Program-made: the position numbers and the translations under genes
Part shown: positions 25,011 to 35,014 of the stretch, piece by piece
How the letters are laid out: the number at the start of each line of letters is the position of its first letter
How positions within the stretch are numbered: the stretch's first letter is position 1
The notes under the pieces: generated by a model
What the model was told of the DNA's origin: nothing
What the model saw: the letters and a program-made list of their open reading frames with translations, nothing else
The model's database searches: none
Assembly (NCBI GenBank): GCA_017856385.1
Contig: JAFMFD010000001.1
Coordinates: 47,634-111,633, forward strand
DNA: 64,000 nt
Direction of reading: 5' to 3'
Origin: Actinomycetota bacterium
Lineage (GTDB): Bacteria > Actinomycetota > Actinomycetes > S36-B12

Positions 25011-26344
25011 CGGCCCCTGCGCGAGGCCCGGGTGAGCAGTCCGAGGGTCGTGCCCAGGGCCGCCGCACCGACGCCTACCGCTGCCGCGAGCACGGTCCCA
25101 CGCTGCCGTCGGTCGCGCTCGATCACCTCGGCGTAGGGGATCGTGGTGAACGAGACCATCTCGTAGCGCGAGGAGTACACCCCCGGCAGCGCGCGCTCGA
25201 GGGCGTGTTCGAGGCGCTTCATCGCGCGGAAGGTCGGGGAGGCCACCTTGTCGCGCATCTCGATGAAGTTCTCCTTCGCCAGGAAGGCGATGGCCTCGCC
25301 GTTCGGCTGGCGGCGCTGCTGGTAGAGCGGTAGCGCGATGCCCCAGTCGTCGCCGGACTGGTCCAGGCAGCGGTCCAGTTCGACGACATCCTCGAACCCG
25401 CAGTTCGCGCCCTGGCCGAAGAACGGCAGGATCGCATGCGCGGAGTCGCCGATCAGCGCGACCTTGCCGTCGGCCTGCCACGGATCCACGTGCAGCGTCG
25501 CGAGCGGGCCGACCGGATTGTGCTGGAAGTCGTCGACGAGCGTCGGCATCAGCGGCACGGCATCGGGGTAGACGCGCGAGAAGTGCTCGAGGATCTGCTC
25601 GGGGGTCCGCAGTGCCGCGAAGTCCTCCCCGGGCCAGAAGAGCGTGCATGTGAAGGATCGATCCGGGTTCGGCAGGGCGATCATCATGGACGCGCCGCGC
25701 GGCCAGATGTGCAGGGCATCCGGATCGAGGGCGAACTCGCCATCCCGGGCCGGAATCGTGAGTTCCTTGTAGCCGGTCGTCTCGGGCTCCGTGGTGACGC
25801 TGATCCGCCCGGCCTCCTCGAGCGACTGGCGCACGACGCTGCCGAAACCGTCCGAGGCGATGACGATGTCGGGGGTGATGACCTCAAAGTCGTCACCGCG
25901 CTGCAGGGCGAGGGAGTTCGTGGGGAGCCCGTAGGCGGTGGTGCGCACGCCGAAGTGCAGGGTCACGCCCGGCGTCTCCTCGGCCGCGGTCAGCAGCGTC
26001 TCGTTCAGTGCGCCCCGGCCGATTGAGTTGATCGCCCGGTCGCCGGAGGCGGAGTACGACTGGAACTCCATGTTGCCGCTCGCGTCGTGGATCATGCGAC
26101 CGTGCATCGGCAGCGCGGGGGCCATCACGGTGTCGACGAGGTCGATGCGCCGCAGGGCGTCCAGTCCGCGCTCGGAGAGCGCGAGGTTGATGGAACGACC
26201 GCGCTCGGCATCCTGGACGCGCGGGTCGGGGCGTCGCTCGTAGACGTCGACCCGGTAGCCGCGGCGGCCGAGGTAGCAGGCCGCGAGCGCGCCGACCAGC
26301 CCGCCGCCGACGATCGCGATGCGCATCTGGCTCGGCGCGCCCAT
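25007..26344 (-). CDS. kmo: Kynurenine 3-monooxygenase
   Basis: A 445-residue FAD monooxygenase that hydroxylates L-kynurenine with NADPH and O2. The dinucleotide fold is [17 protein letters not shown] (about 9-25), followed by [11 protein letters not shown], which is typical of KMO. The second FAD motif is [27 protein letters not shown]-terminal hydrophobic helix (about 412-435) flanked by basic residues suggests membrane association, as in eukaryotic KMO. The start is coupled to kynU (TGATG). Confidence 0.93.
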   Translation of the reverse strand: MGAPSQMRIAIVGGGLVGALAACYLGRRGYRVDVYERRPDPRVQDAERGRSINLALSERGLDALRRIDLVDTVMAPALPMHGRMIHDASGNMEFQSYSASGDRAINSIGRGALNETLLTAAEETPGVTLHFGVRTTAYGLPTNSLALQRGDDFEVITPDIVIASDGFGSVVRQSLEEAGRISVTTEPETTGYKELTIPARDGEFALDPDALHIWPRGASMMIALPNPDRSFTCTLFWPGEDFAALRTPEQILEHFSRVYPDAVPLMPTLVDDFQHNPVGPLATLHVDPWQADGKVALIGDSAHAILPFFGQGANCGFEDVVELDRCLDQSGDDWGIALPLYQQRRQPNGEAIAFLAKENFIEMRDKVASPTFRAMKRLEHALERALPGVYSSRYEMVSFTTIPYAEVIERDRRQRGTVLAAAVGVGAAALGTTLGLLTRASRRGR

Positions 26345-27630
26345 CAGATCCCCTCCCCGGTCAGCTCCCAGCTGAGCGCATCGGCGGCCCGCCAGCAGTC
26401 GTGGAACGTGCAGTACAGGGGTGCCGGGGCGATGCGGATGATGTCAGGGCGCCGCTCGTCGACCACGACACCCCAGTTGTCGCTGAGCCGCTCGGTGACG
26501 GCGTCCGCGTCCTCCACGATCCGGACGGAGATCTGCGCAGCGTGGCGGTCGTCGTCAGCGGGGGTGACGAGCGTGATGCTTGAGCGCTCGGCGACCGTCT
26601 CGAGCAACTCCCGGAGGTAGCCGGTGAGGCGCAGGCTGCGCTCACGCAGCGCGGGCATGCCGACGCTGTCGAAGATCGCCAGGGAGGTCCGGACCGGGCC
26701 CATGGCGAAGATGGGGGGATTGGAGAGCGACCAGGCATCCGCACTGGCCTGCGGCTCGGACTCCGGTCGCATCTCGAACCTCGTCGTCGGGTTGGTGCTC
26801 CACCACCCCTCGAGTCGGTGCAGGCGCGGATCTCCGAGGTGGCGCTCGTGCACGAACGCGCCGCCCACGGCGCCGGGGCCGCTGTTGAGGTACTTGTAGG
26901 TGCACCAGGCCGCGAAGTCGACGTCCCAGTCGTGCAGGTGCAGGGGAATGTTGCCGGCTGCATGCGCAAGGTCCCAGCCGACCGTGGCGCCGATCTCGTG
27001 CCCGGCAGCGGTGATCGTCGGCATGTCCATGACCTCGCCGGTCAGGTAGTTGACGCCACCGATCATCACCGTCGCGATGGAGTGCGCATGCTTGTGCAGT
27101 GTCTCGATGACGTCCTCGGTGCGCAGCACGTCCTCACCCGGGCGCGGACGCAGGCGCAGCACGGCGGTGTCGGGATCGTGCCCACGCAGGGCGGCATGGC
27201 TGCGGACCGCGTAGGAGTCCGACGAGAACGCGCGGTCCTCGATGACGATGCGATGGCGCACCGCCGTCGGACGGTAGAACGTTGCGAGCAGCAGGTGGAG
27301 GTTGACGGTGAGGGAGTTCATGATGACGACCTCGCGGGGCAGCGCACCGACGAGTCGAGCGGCCGGGTCGCGCATTTCCTCGTGGTACGGCAGCCAGGGG
27401 CGGTCGGCCTCGAGGTGGCCGTGCACGGCGTACTGCTCCCACGCGTCTAGGTCCGCCATGAGCTCGGCGCGGGTGGCCCGGGGCTGAAGGCCGAGGGAGT
27501 TGCCCGCCAGGTAGGCGGTCAGCGGGAAGGCGCCGCCGATGGCCGGCGGGATGAGGAACTCCTCGCGCCGCAGGGCGGGGTCGTGCTCCGCATCGAGCAT
27601 GATCGCCCGGTCCTCGCCCGTGTCGACCAT
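26344..27630 (-). CDS. kynU: Kynureninase
   Basis: A 428-residue fold-type-I PLP enzyme that cleaves 3-hydroxykynurenine to 3-hydroxyanthranilate and alanine. YLAGNSLGLQPRAT is the N-terminal signature, WDLAHAAGN contains the PLP-interacting Asp, and CTYKYLNSGPG holds the Schiff-base lysine. LEGWWST is also conserved. ATG 27630 is preferred; a TTG 12 bases upstream is possible. First gene of the operon kynU-kmo-ridA-nbaC-ACMSD, whose junctions overlap or lie within four bases. Confidence 0.93.
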   Translation of the reverse strand: MVDTGEDRAIMLDAEHDPALRREEFLIPPAIGGAFPLTAYLAGNSLGLQPRATRAELMADLDAWEQYAVHGHLEADRPWLPYHEEMRDPAARLVGALPREVVIMNSLTVNLHLLLATFYRPTAVRHRIVIEDRAFSSDSYAVRSHAALRGHDPDTAVLRLRPRPGEDVLRTEDVIETLHKHAHSIATVMIGGVNYLTGEVMDMPTITAAGHEIGATVGWDLAHAAGNIPLHLHDWDVDFAAWCTYKYLNSGPGAVGGAFVHERHLGDPRLHRLEGWWSTNPTTRFEMRPESEPQASADAWSLSNPPIFAMGPVRTSLAIFDSVGMPALRERSLRLTGYLRELLETVAERSSITLVTPADDDRHAAQISVRIVEDADAVTERLSDNWGVVVDERRPDIIRIAPAPLYCTFHDCWRAADALSWELTGEGI

Positions 27631-27787
27631 GGGCCCATTCAATACCTCAGTACGAGGCGACGCCCCGCAGTTGCGCGATCACGGCTCGGCGCCCCCTGAC
27701 GGAATGCCTCGATCGGCAGTGCATGGCCCTACCGGCCCATACCCTTGGCGCGACCAGCGTCATCCACCGCTTCAGGGGAGTCGTCCC

Positions 27788-28957
27788 ATGCCGTCGACCT
27801 ACGAGACCGCAGGATCTGCCGACGCGGGCCGTCGGGGTCGTCGTCGTCGGAACGCCGTCGTCCTGGCCCTCTGCGTCGTGGCCGGTGCCCTCCTCGTCGG
27901 CGGCATCGCGGTGCCGGTGGCGGGCTCGGCGGTCGGCGCCTCGACCTCCTCCGTAACGGTGCGGAAGGACGTCAAGGACCTGACGGCGGCCGAGAAGAGG
28001 GCATTCGTCGCTGCGGTGAAGAAGGCCAAGCGCACGCCCGACCCCAGGCATCCGGGGCTCAGTCGCTACGACGTCTTCGTCATGTGGCATCGGGATGCCT
28101 TCCTGTGCAAGAACGCCTGGAGGCAGGACGGAAACTTCGCGGGGGCGGCTCACAACTCCCCGACGTTCCTGCCCTGGCACCGCCAGTACCTCCACGAGTA
28201 CGAGCAGATGCTGCGTGAGGTCTCCGGTGATCCGACGCTCGCCCTGCCGTACTGGGACTGGACGGATCCGAAGTCCACCGCAGCGACCTTCGCCGCCGAC
28301 TTCATGGGCGGCAACGGGGACGCGGACCAGGGGTACGCGGTGACTGACGGCCCCTTCCGCAAGGGGGAGTGGCGCATCTCCATCCAGGATCCCGCCGCCG
28401 TCCTCGATGGCGTGAAGACCCCCGAGACGTACCTCGTCCGCAACTTCGGCGTCTTCATGGACGCGGCGATCGCCCTGCCCACAAAGACGGAGGTTGCAGC
28501 GGCCATCGACGTCCATCGCTACGACCACAGGCCCTTCGATGCGAACTCCCCCGATGACCGTTCCTTCCGGAACACGATCGAGGGCTGGCGGGATGCGACG
28601 CCGGGCGAGTGCGGTGACGGCTGGCTCAACGTGTCGGAGGAGGCGGGCTCCCCGCACGTACTGCACAACGCCGTGCACATCTACACCGGAGGCATCTGGA
28701 AGGAGGGCGACAAGGTCGTCCAGGGGACCATGGCGTACAACACGTCCCCGAACGATCCGGTGTTCTTCCTGCACCATGCGAACATCGACCGGATCTGGGC
28801 CGCCTGGGAGCAGGCGCAGCGCCAGCACTACCGGCCGCAGTCGGGTGCTGAGCAGGGCTGGAACGGTGGCGACACGATGTGGCCCTGGCGTGACCGCCCC
28901 ATCAACAGCTGGTTCGGGACGCTGCGCAACGGGTACCGCTACGCCTCGCTGCGCTGA
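27788..28957 (+). CDS. Secreted or anchored tyrosinase-family copper oxidase
   Basis: A 389-residue type-3 copper protein. An Arg-rich n-region (15-21) precedes a hydrophobic stretch (24-50), so it carries its own export signal, unlike Streptomyces MelC2, which needs MelC1. CuA ligands are probably His101, His122 and His131 (VMWHRD, AAHNSP, LPWHRQY). CuB ligands are His293, His297 (LHNAVH) and His330 (FLHHANIDRIW). It lies inside the kynurenine locus between kynU and an arylformamidase-like gene. That raises the possibility that its substrate is an o-aminophenol such as 3-hydroxyanthranilate. ATG 27788 has AGGGGAG upstream and TACCCT further up. Confidence 0.85.
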   Translation: MPSTYETAGSADAGRRGRRRRNAVVLALCVVAGALLVGGIAVPVAGSAVGASTSSVTVRKDVKDLTAAEKRAFVAAVKKAKRTPDPRHPGLSRYDVFVMWHRDAFLCKNAWRQDGNFAGAAHNSPTFLPWHRQYLHEYEQMLREVSGDPTLALPYWDWTDPKSTAATFAADFMGGNGDADQGYAVTDGPFRKGEWRISIQDPAAVLDGVKTPETYLVRNFGVFMDAAIALPTKTEVAAAIDVHRYDHRPFDANSPDDRSFRNTIEGWRDATPGECGDGWLNVSEEAGSPHVLHNAVHIYTGGIWKEGDKVVQGTMAYNTSPNDPVFFLHHANIDRIWAAWEQAQRQHYRPQSGAEQGWNGGDTMWPWRDRPINSWFGTLRNGYRYASLR

Positions 28958-29709
28958 TCGCCGCCCGGAGCGCCCGGTCCTGCGCCGAGCCGGTGCAGGT
29001 GCTCGATCACGACCGGCCATGCCGCCGACTCGGGGTCGATGACGGCGAAGTGGCCGACCCCGGCGAGCGGGTGGAGCGGGACTCCGGTGCGATGGGCATA
29101 GGACTGCGACACGGCGATGGGCACGAGCTCGTCCTCGGTGCCGTGCAGCACCAGGGTCGGGCAGGGGGGTGCGGAGCTGCAGGCCGGGTCGAGGTCGGGC
29201 CGGTCCGCCGCCGGGCTGCCGAGGAACTCGCGGACCGCATCGTCGTCGAGGTGCAGGGCGTCGGCCATGTGCAGGTCGGCCACCGGGGCCAAAGCGAGGC
29301 AGCCCGCGACGTCCGGACTCTGGGCCGCCATCAGCGCGAGGTGGCCCCCGGCCGAGTGGCCCACGACGAGGACGGCTCCGCCGGGCAGCTCGGTGGCACC
29401 GCGGGCCACTGCTGCCACCGCGGCGAGCACGTCCTCGAGCAGGGTGTCCGGTGCGCCGGGGATGCGGCGGTACTCCGCCAGCGCGGTCGGGAACCCGGCA
29501 GCGGCGAGGCCCCCTGCGGCGCATCGTGCGTGGGCGCGGTCGTACTCGGGACGCCAGTAGCCCCCGTGCACCAGCACCACGGTGGGCAGTGACCCGGGAC
29601 CGGCGGCGGGCAGGTAGCCGTCGATGACCTGGTCCGGATCGGACCCGTAGGCCCAGGTCGCCGCCGGGCGCGGCGCGGCCCGGGTGAGCACGCTGCGGTC
29701 CTCGGCCAC
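28939..29709 (-). CDS. Alpha/beta hydrolase, probable arylformamidase
   Basis: A 256-residue alpha/beta hydrolase. The HGGYW motif (about 49-53) is the oxyanion-hole motif characteristic of animal/fungal-type kynurenine formamidase. The nucleophile elbow is VGHSAGGHLAL, the acid lies in HGTEDELVP, and the base in VGHFAV. N-formylkynurenine hydrolysis is predicted from the motif plus proximity to kynU and kmo; a generic carboxylesterase is the alternative. GTG 29709 lies six bases after CATACT, so it is probably leaderless. It overlaps the end of the tyrosinase gene tail-to-tail by 19 bases. Confidence 0.7.
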   Translation of the reverse strand: MAEDRSVLTRAAPRPAATWAYGSDPDQVIDGYLPAAGPGSLPTVVLVHGGYWRPEYDRAHARCAAGGLAAAGFPTALAEYRRIPGAPDTLLEDVLAAVAAVARGATELPGGAVLVVGHSAGGHLALMAAQSPDVAGCLALAPVADLHMADALHLDDDAVREFLGSPAADRPDLDPACSSAPPCPTLVLHGTEDELVPIAVSQSYAHRTGVPLHPLAGVGHFAVIDPESAAWPVVIEHLHRLGAGPGAPGGDQRSEA

Positions 29710-29715
29710 CGGATG

Positions 29716-29721
29716 AGTATG
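29716..29721 (-). promoter_or_regulatory. -10 hexamer CATACT for arylformamidase-like gene
   Basis: On the minus strand CATACT is followed by CATCCG and GTG 29709. The divergent CAAX-protease gene has its own TACACT at 29732-29737. Confidence 0.5.
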
Positions 29722-29745
29722 GCGGCCGACCTACACTGACAAGCG

Positions 29746-30552
29746 ATGTTCGAGCTCGTGTACCCGGCTCAGGAGGCCGGACTGGCCTGGTGGCCGGTCG
29801 CGGCCGTCATCATCGCGCTGGTCGTCCTCAACATCGTCAACAACCGGGTGGCGCCCCAGACCCACTACCTCCTCTGGGCGTTCGGCGGATCGGTCCTGCT
29901 GCTGGCCATCGGCCTGCTCGACGGCAACTCCTGGACCGACATGGGCCTGGGCTGGGGGTACCTGCTGCCCGGCCTGATCTGGGCCGCCGCCTGTATCGGC
30001 CTGGTGACCGCGGTCTACGTCATCGGGTCGGTGTTCCGGCGCACCCGCACGGCCTTCCACGACGACCGCATGAGCGACCTCAGCGGCGGGCGGATGGTCT
30101 TCCAGGCACTCGTGGAGGTCCCGTTCGGCACCGTGCTGCTGGAGGAGATCGCCTTCCGGGCGGTCCTGTTCTCCATGCTCGTGCGCAGGTTCGGGCTGGT
30201 CTGGGGGATCGTGCTGTCATCGATCCTGTTCGGCCTGTGGCACATCCTGCCCAGCATCGGTACCCACGAGCAGAACCCGGCCCTCGGCTCGGTCGTCGGG
30301 CAGGGTCGCCGGGGCAACATCCTCGCCGTGCTCCTCAGCGTCCTCACCACGTCGATCGCCGGGGTGCTCTTCGCGTTCCTGCGGCTGCTGTCCGGCAGCG
30401 TGCTGGCCCCCATGGGCCTGCACTGGGCGACCAACGGCCTGGGCTACGCGTTCTCGTGGCTGCTGATCCGAGCCCGCGATCGCCGACGGCGCGGGCAGTC
30501 TGACGACGAGGGGCCGGATGAGCAGCCCGAGCAGGTCCGTCGCAGTGAATGA
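29746..30552 (+). CDS. CPBP-family (CAAX/Abi) intramembrane metalloprotease
   Basis: A 268-residue polytopic membrane protein with seven or eight hydrophobic segments. Motif 1 is EEIAFRAVLF (EExxxR), motif 2 FGLWHIL (FxxxH) and motif 3 the terminal HWATN, the catalytic set of CPBP proteases. The substrate is unknown. The C-terminus is a charged Arg/Asp/Glu tail. TACACT lies eight bases before ATG 29746. Confidence 0.88.
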   Translation: MFELVYPAQEAGLAWWPVAAVIIALVVLNIVNNRVAPQTHYLLWAFGGSVLLLAIGLLDGNSWTDMGLGWGYLLPGLIWAAACIGLVTAVYVIGSVFRRTRTAFHDDRMSDLSGGRMVFQALVEVPFGTVLLEEIAFRAVLFSMLVRRFGLVWGIVLSSILFGLWHILPSIGTHEQNPALGSVVGQGRRGNILAVLLSVLTTSIAGVLFAFLRLLSGSVLAPMGLHWATNGLGYAFSWLLIRARDRRRRGQSDDEGPDEQPEQVRRSE

Positions 30553-30612
30553 CAACGATGGGATTCACCCCCTACGATGGCTGAGCCCAGCACGGCGATC
30601 TGAGGAGAGTGG

Positions 30613-30918
30613 ATGGACACCGCGCACGCCCACAGCGCAGGATCTGGTGACGTGAGGGAGTCCCTGGGCGAGCGCGACCAGCGCATCCTGGACTTCGAGC
30701 GGCAGTGGTGGAAGTACGCGGGAGCCAAGGAGCAGGCCATCCGCGACCTGTTCGACATGAGCGGCACGCGCTACTACCAGGTCCTCAACGGCCTGCTGGA
30801 CTCCCCGGCGGCCCTCGCCTACGACCCCATGCTCGTCAAGCGGCTGCGGCGCATGCGCGCGTCACGCCAGCGCGCGCGCTCCGCCCGTCGGCTGGGCATG
30901 GAGGCCGAGTCCAGCTGA
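30613..30918 (+). CDS. DUF3263 domain protein
   Basis: A 101-residue basic protein. The core (18-85) contains RDQRILDFERQWWKYAGAKEQAIRDLF and MSGTRYYQVLNGLLDS, a helix-turn-helix-like arrangement typical of DUF3263. In mycobacteria a DUF3263 gene lies near groEL2 as I remember it, as here. Probably a small DNA-binding protein. GAGGAGAG precedes ATG 30613, and TACGAT is about 40 bases upstream. Confidence 0.8.
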   Translation: MDTAHAHSAGSGDVRESLGERDQRILDFERQWWKYAGAKEQAIRDLFDMSGTRYYQVLNGLLDSPAALAYDPMLVKRLRRMRASRQRARSARRLGMEAESS

Positions 30919-30976
30919 TCCGGGGCCGGCGGGCGCGCGGGCACGTCACCTCCACGGTGAGTCGCCCCGGCGAACG

Positions 30977-30982
30977 TACGAT
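30977..30982 (+). promoter_or_regulatory. -10 hexamer TACGAT for solute-binding protein gene
   Basis: TACGAT lies 31 bases before ATG 31014. It implies a 5' UTR of about 25 bases with a TGGGGGTGG ribosome-binding site and argues against the in-frame ATG inside the hexamer. Confidence 0.4.
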
Positions 30983-31013
30983 GAACCGAAGCAGATCCTC
31001 TGGGGGTGGTGCC

Positions 31014-32264
31014 ATGCGCTCTGTCGTGCGACTCCTGACCGGCGTCGTCGCCGGTGCTCTCGCGCTCGGCGTCGTCGTCGCACCTCCCGCGTCGGCCGCC
31101 GACGAGATCGTCATCTGGTCCGACGCCGCCCACGCCTCCGCCATCCGCGATCTGCTGCCCGACGGATACGAGGGCACTCCGGTGACCGTGGTGGAGAAGG
31201 ACCCGGCCACGGTGCGGGCCGACCTCGCCACGGTGGGTGCGCGGCAGGCCCCCGACCTGCTCTGGGGAGACCTCGCCTGGACCGGCGAGCTCGCGTCCGC
31301 CGACCTGCTGGCCCCCATCACGCTCAAGAAGGACGTCCGCGCGCAGTTCCGGGCCAATGTGCTCGCCGGGTCGGTGGTCGAGGGCAAGCAGTACGGCCTG
31401 CCCGTCCAGATCAGCAACCTCGCCCTGATCACCAACACCGCGCTCGTGCCCCAGCAGCCGCGCACCTTCGCCGAGCTGAGCGACCTGGCCCTGAAGCTGT
31501 CGAAGCGCAAGAAGAAGATCAACGTGCCGTTCGCCCTGCCCCAGGGTGAGGGCACGTCGCCGTGGACCACCTACCCGCTGTTCAGCGGCCTCGGCGGCTA
31601 CCTGTTCGCCCGCAAGGCCGACGGCAGCCTCGACGTCGGCAGCATCGGCCTGAGCAGTCCCGCTCTCCGCGCGAACGCGGCCCAGATCGACACCTGGAAC
31701 TCCAGCGGACTGATCTCCGCCAAGCTCACGGCGGAGGCGGCCAAGGCCGCCTTCGCCGAGGGCCGTTCACCTTTTTGGCTGGCCGGCCCGGAGGCGCTGC
31801 AGGACCTGCTCGCGCTGAAGTTCGCCTACCGCATCGGGGCCATGCCGCCGATGCGGGCGGGCCTGGCGCCGGCACCGCTGCTCACGATCCACGGGTTCAT
31901 GGTCACCCCGTTCGCCGAGAAGCACGGTGTCTCGGAGCAGGTGGGGAGCCTGGTCGGCTCGTTCCTGGCCAGGCAGAAGTCCCAGCAGCGCCTCGCCGCG
32001 GCCTCGGGGCAGTTCCCGGCGAACCTCAAGGCCGCTGAGGTCGTCGACACCGGCGGCGGCCGCATCCGGGCCATCGGCAACGCAGGGGCCGCGGGCGTGC
32101 CGATGCCCAACGTCCCGCAGGCCGGGGTGCTGTGGGGCCCCTACGCGACCGCGTGGAGCGAGTCGACGGCCGGGGCCAAGGCCATCCGGGCCGCGAAGGC
32201 GTTCCGTGCCGCCCAGCGCGCCGCCGAGGCCGCCCTGGCCGGGGGCGACGTCCCCACTCAGTAG
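31014..32264 (+). CDS. Extracellular solute-binding protein (family 1-like)
   Basis: A 416-residue secreted protein: Sec signal peptide (hydrophobic 7-25, cleavage after ASA at about 28) with no lipobox cysteine. The mature part starts DEIVIWSDAAHASAI and follows the MalE-type binding-protein order (APDLLWGDLAWTGELA, YGLPVQISNLALITNT, FAEGRSPFWLAGPEAL). The ligand may be an oligosaccharide. No ABC permease or ATPase is adjacent, and without a lipid anchor it may be released; this is unusual for a Gram-positive uptake protein. A long hairpin starts seven bases after the stop. Confidence 0.8.
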   Translation: MRSVVRLLTGVVAGALALGVVVAPPASAADEIVIWSDAAHASAIRDLLPDGYEGTPVTVVEKDPATVRADLATVGARQAPDLLWGDLAWTGELASADLLAPITLKKDVRAQFRANVLAGSVVEGKQYGLPVQISNLALITNTALVPQQPRTFAELSDLALKLSKRKKKINVPFALPQGEGTSPWTTYPLFSGLGGYLFARKADGSLDVGSIGLSSPALRANAAQIDTWNSSGLISAKLTAEAAKAAFAEGRSPFWLAGPEALQDLLALKFAYRIGAMPPMRAGLAPAPLLTIHGFMVTPFAEKHGVSEQVGSLVGSFLARQKSQQRLAAASGQFPANLKAAEVVDTGGGRIRAIGNAGAAGVPMPNVPQAGVLWGPYATAWSESTAGAKAIRAAKAFRAAQRAAEAALAGGDVPTQ

Positions 32265-32270
32265 TCCGCT

Positions 32271-32328
32271 TGCTGCGTCACTTGTTGGGGTGCTCGCGGC
32301 CGCGACGACCCCAACAAATGACGCAGCA
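32271..32328. terminator. Long inverted repeat after solute-binding protein gene
   Basis: Two 21-base arms (32271-32291, 32308-32328) pair at 20 of 21 positions around a 16-base loop that itself contains the 10-bp palindrome CGCGGCCGCG. It separates the binding-protein gene from the groEL promoter. Probable terminator; cruciform or protein-binding roles are possible. Confidence 0.65.
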
Positions 32329-32344
32329 TCGACCCGTGCCCGGG

Positions 32345-32371
32345 TTTGCACTCGACGACCCAGAGTGCTAA
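32345..32371 (+). promoter_or_regulatory. CIRCE operator 1 (HrcA)
   Basis: TTTGCACTC-N9-GAGTGCTAA matches the CIRCE consensus TTAGCACTC-N9-GAGTGCTAA with one mismatch. It covers the groEL promoter, so HrcA bound here would block initiation. Confidence 0.85.
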
Positions 32372-32374
32372 CTT
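32346..32374 (+). promoter_or_regulatory. groEL promoter
   Basis: TTGCAC (32346-32351) and TAACTT (32369-32374), separated by 17 bases, form a good housekeeping promoter. The -35 lies in the left arm of the first CIRCE and the -10 begins in its right arm. Confidence 0.6.
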
Positions 32375-32379
32375 CTTCG

Positions 32380-34075
<1,696 letters not shown>

Positions 34076-34096
34076 CGTCAGCGAGAAGTTGAGGCG

Positions 34097-34109
34097 AATG
34101 GACTTCTAG
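34097..34109 (+). repeat. 13-bp duplicate of the groEL 3' end
   Basis: AATGGACTTCTAG (34097-34109) repeats the last three groEL codons and stop (34063-34075), 34 bases downstream. It looks like a short tandem duplication with diverged spacer. Confidence 0.7.
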
Positions 34110-34129
34110 TCCGAGCGCACAGCACGTCC

Positions 34130-34165
34130 AGAGGGGGCGGGAGCCGATTGGCTTCCGCCCCCTCT
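34130..34165 (+). terminator. groEL terminator
   Basis: A 16-bp stem (34130-34145 with 34150-34165, one G-U wobble) has the loop GATT. It is very GC-rich and lacks a clear U-tract, like many actinobacterial terminators. Confidence 0.75.
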
Positions 34166-34203
34166 GTCATCCGCTCGCGTACAGGCGTGCCACAGTGGGT
34201 GTC

Positions 34204-34689
34204 ATGGCGCAGCGCTGGGTCGTGACGACGGTCGACGGCGGCCATGTACGCCTGCGCAGCGGGCGGATCGGGCTGATGAGCATCGATGCGACGGCTCCCG
34301 TCGCCGGTGGCGAGCTGGTGATCGGCGAGGTCGACGTCATGTTCCGGCTGCGCCTGGACCTGCAGCAGATGAAGGCCGGCAACTTCCTGCTCCAGGGCGC
34401 GGCGCGCGGACTCATCTCCTCGCACGGGGTCCAGACGCTGGACTACGAGGGTCGCGGGGCGACGAGCAGCGGCGGCTGGGCGGTGTCCGGCACGGCGGTG
34501 GGCGGCTCCATCAAGGTGCCCATCGACCTGCTCATCACCGCGATCGGGTCGCCACCGTCACCCATGTCCGAGATCGACATCTCCGGCAGCGCGTCCGTGG
34601 GCACGGTCCACATCCCGCTGCCGGGCATCGGCACCGTCGAGGACTTCGGGTTCGACCTCGAGGCGCGACTGGCGATGGTGCCCGCCTAA
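34204..34689 (+). CDS. Hypothetical beta-rich protein
   Basis: A 161-residue protein without signal peptide or hydrophobic helices. It is built of alternating polar/hydrophobic strands with glycine-rich turns (SSGGWAVSGTAVGG, GSASVGTVHIPLPGIG), which suggests a beta-barrel or sandwich. I do not recognise the family. CACAGT lies seven bases before ATG 34204. It stands alone between groEL and a toxin-antitoxin pair. Confidence 0.55.
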   Translation: MAQRWVVTTVDGGHVRLRSGRIGLMSIDATAPVAGGELVIGEVDVMFRLRLDLQQMKAGNFLLQGAARGLISSHGVQTLDYEGRGATSSGGWAVSGTAVGGSIKVPIDLLITAIGSPPSPMSEIDISGSASVGTVHIPLPGIGTVEDFGFDLEARLAMVPA

Positions 34690-34709
34690 TGACGTGGCGA
34701 GGTGCGTAG

Positions 34710-34738
34710 TAGCACTAGGTAGCACATAGTTCTACCTT
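34710..34738 (+). promoter_or_regulatory. Toxin-antitoxin promoter and operator
   Basis: Two 10-bp direct repeats TAGCACTAGG / TAGCACATAG (34710-34729) lie one helical turn apart, with inverted repeat GGTAG...CTACC (34718-34736) overlapping. The -10 TACCTT (34733-34738) ends six bases before ATG 34745. This layout fits autoregulation by a Phd-type antitoxin. Confidence 0.5.
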
Positions 34739-34744
34739 CGACTC

Positions 34745-35014
34745 ATGAGCACCGAACCATCCATCAGCCAGCGGGATCTGCGGCTGCGATCGCGCGAGAT
34801 CATGGACGCGGTCGAGAAGGGCGACTCATTTGCGGTCACGCGCGATGGCCGCGTCATCGGCAGCCTGCAGCCCAGGACAACCCAACGAACCTTCGTCGCT
34901 GCGCGCGAGCTCATCGAGGTCTTCCGCCATGTGCCCGTCATTGACGCCGAAGCCATGCGCGAGCAGCTGGACCTGATCGTCGACCCCTCGATGGTCGATC
35001 CCGATGCCCGGTGA
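34745..35014 (+). CDS. Phd/YefM-type antitoxin
   Basis: An 89-residue antitoxin. The N-terminal ISQRDLRLRSREIMDAVEKGDSFAVTRDGRVIGSLQP is the DNA-binding Phd/YefM fold, and the C-terminal third (about 52-89) should wrap the toxin. The gene is probably leaderless. It overlaps the PIN toxin gene by 11 bases. Confidence 0.85.
   Translation: MSTEPSISQRDLRLRSREIMDAVEKGDSFAVTRDGRVIGSLQPRTTQRTFVAARELIEVFRHVPVIDAEAMREQLDLIVDPSMVDPDAR

Noticed and set aside
28939..28957. Overlap of tyrosinase and hydrolase gene ends as a frameshift or assembly error
   Set aside because: Both proteins end with normal C-termini; short tail-to-tail overlaps also occur elsewhere in the window.
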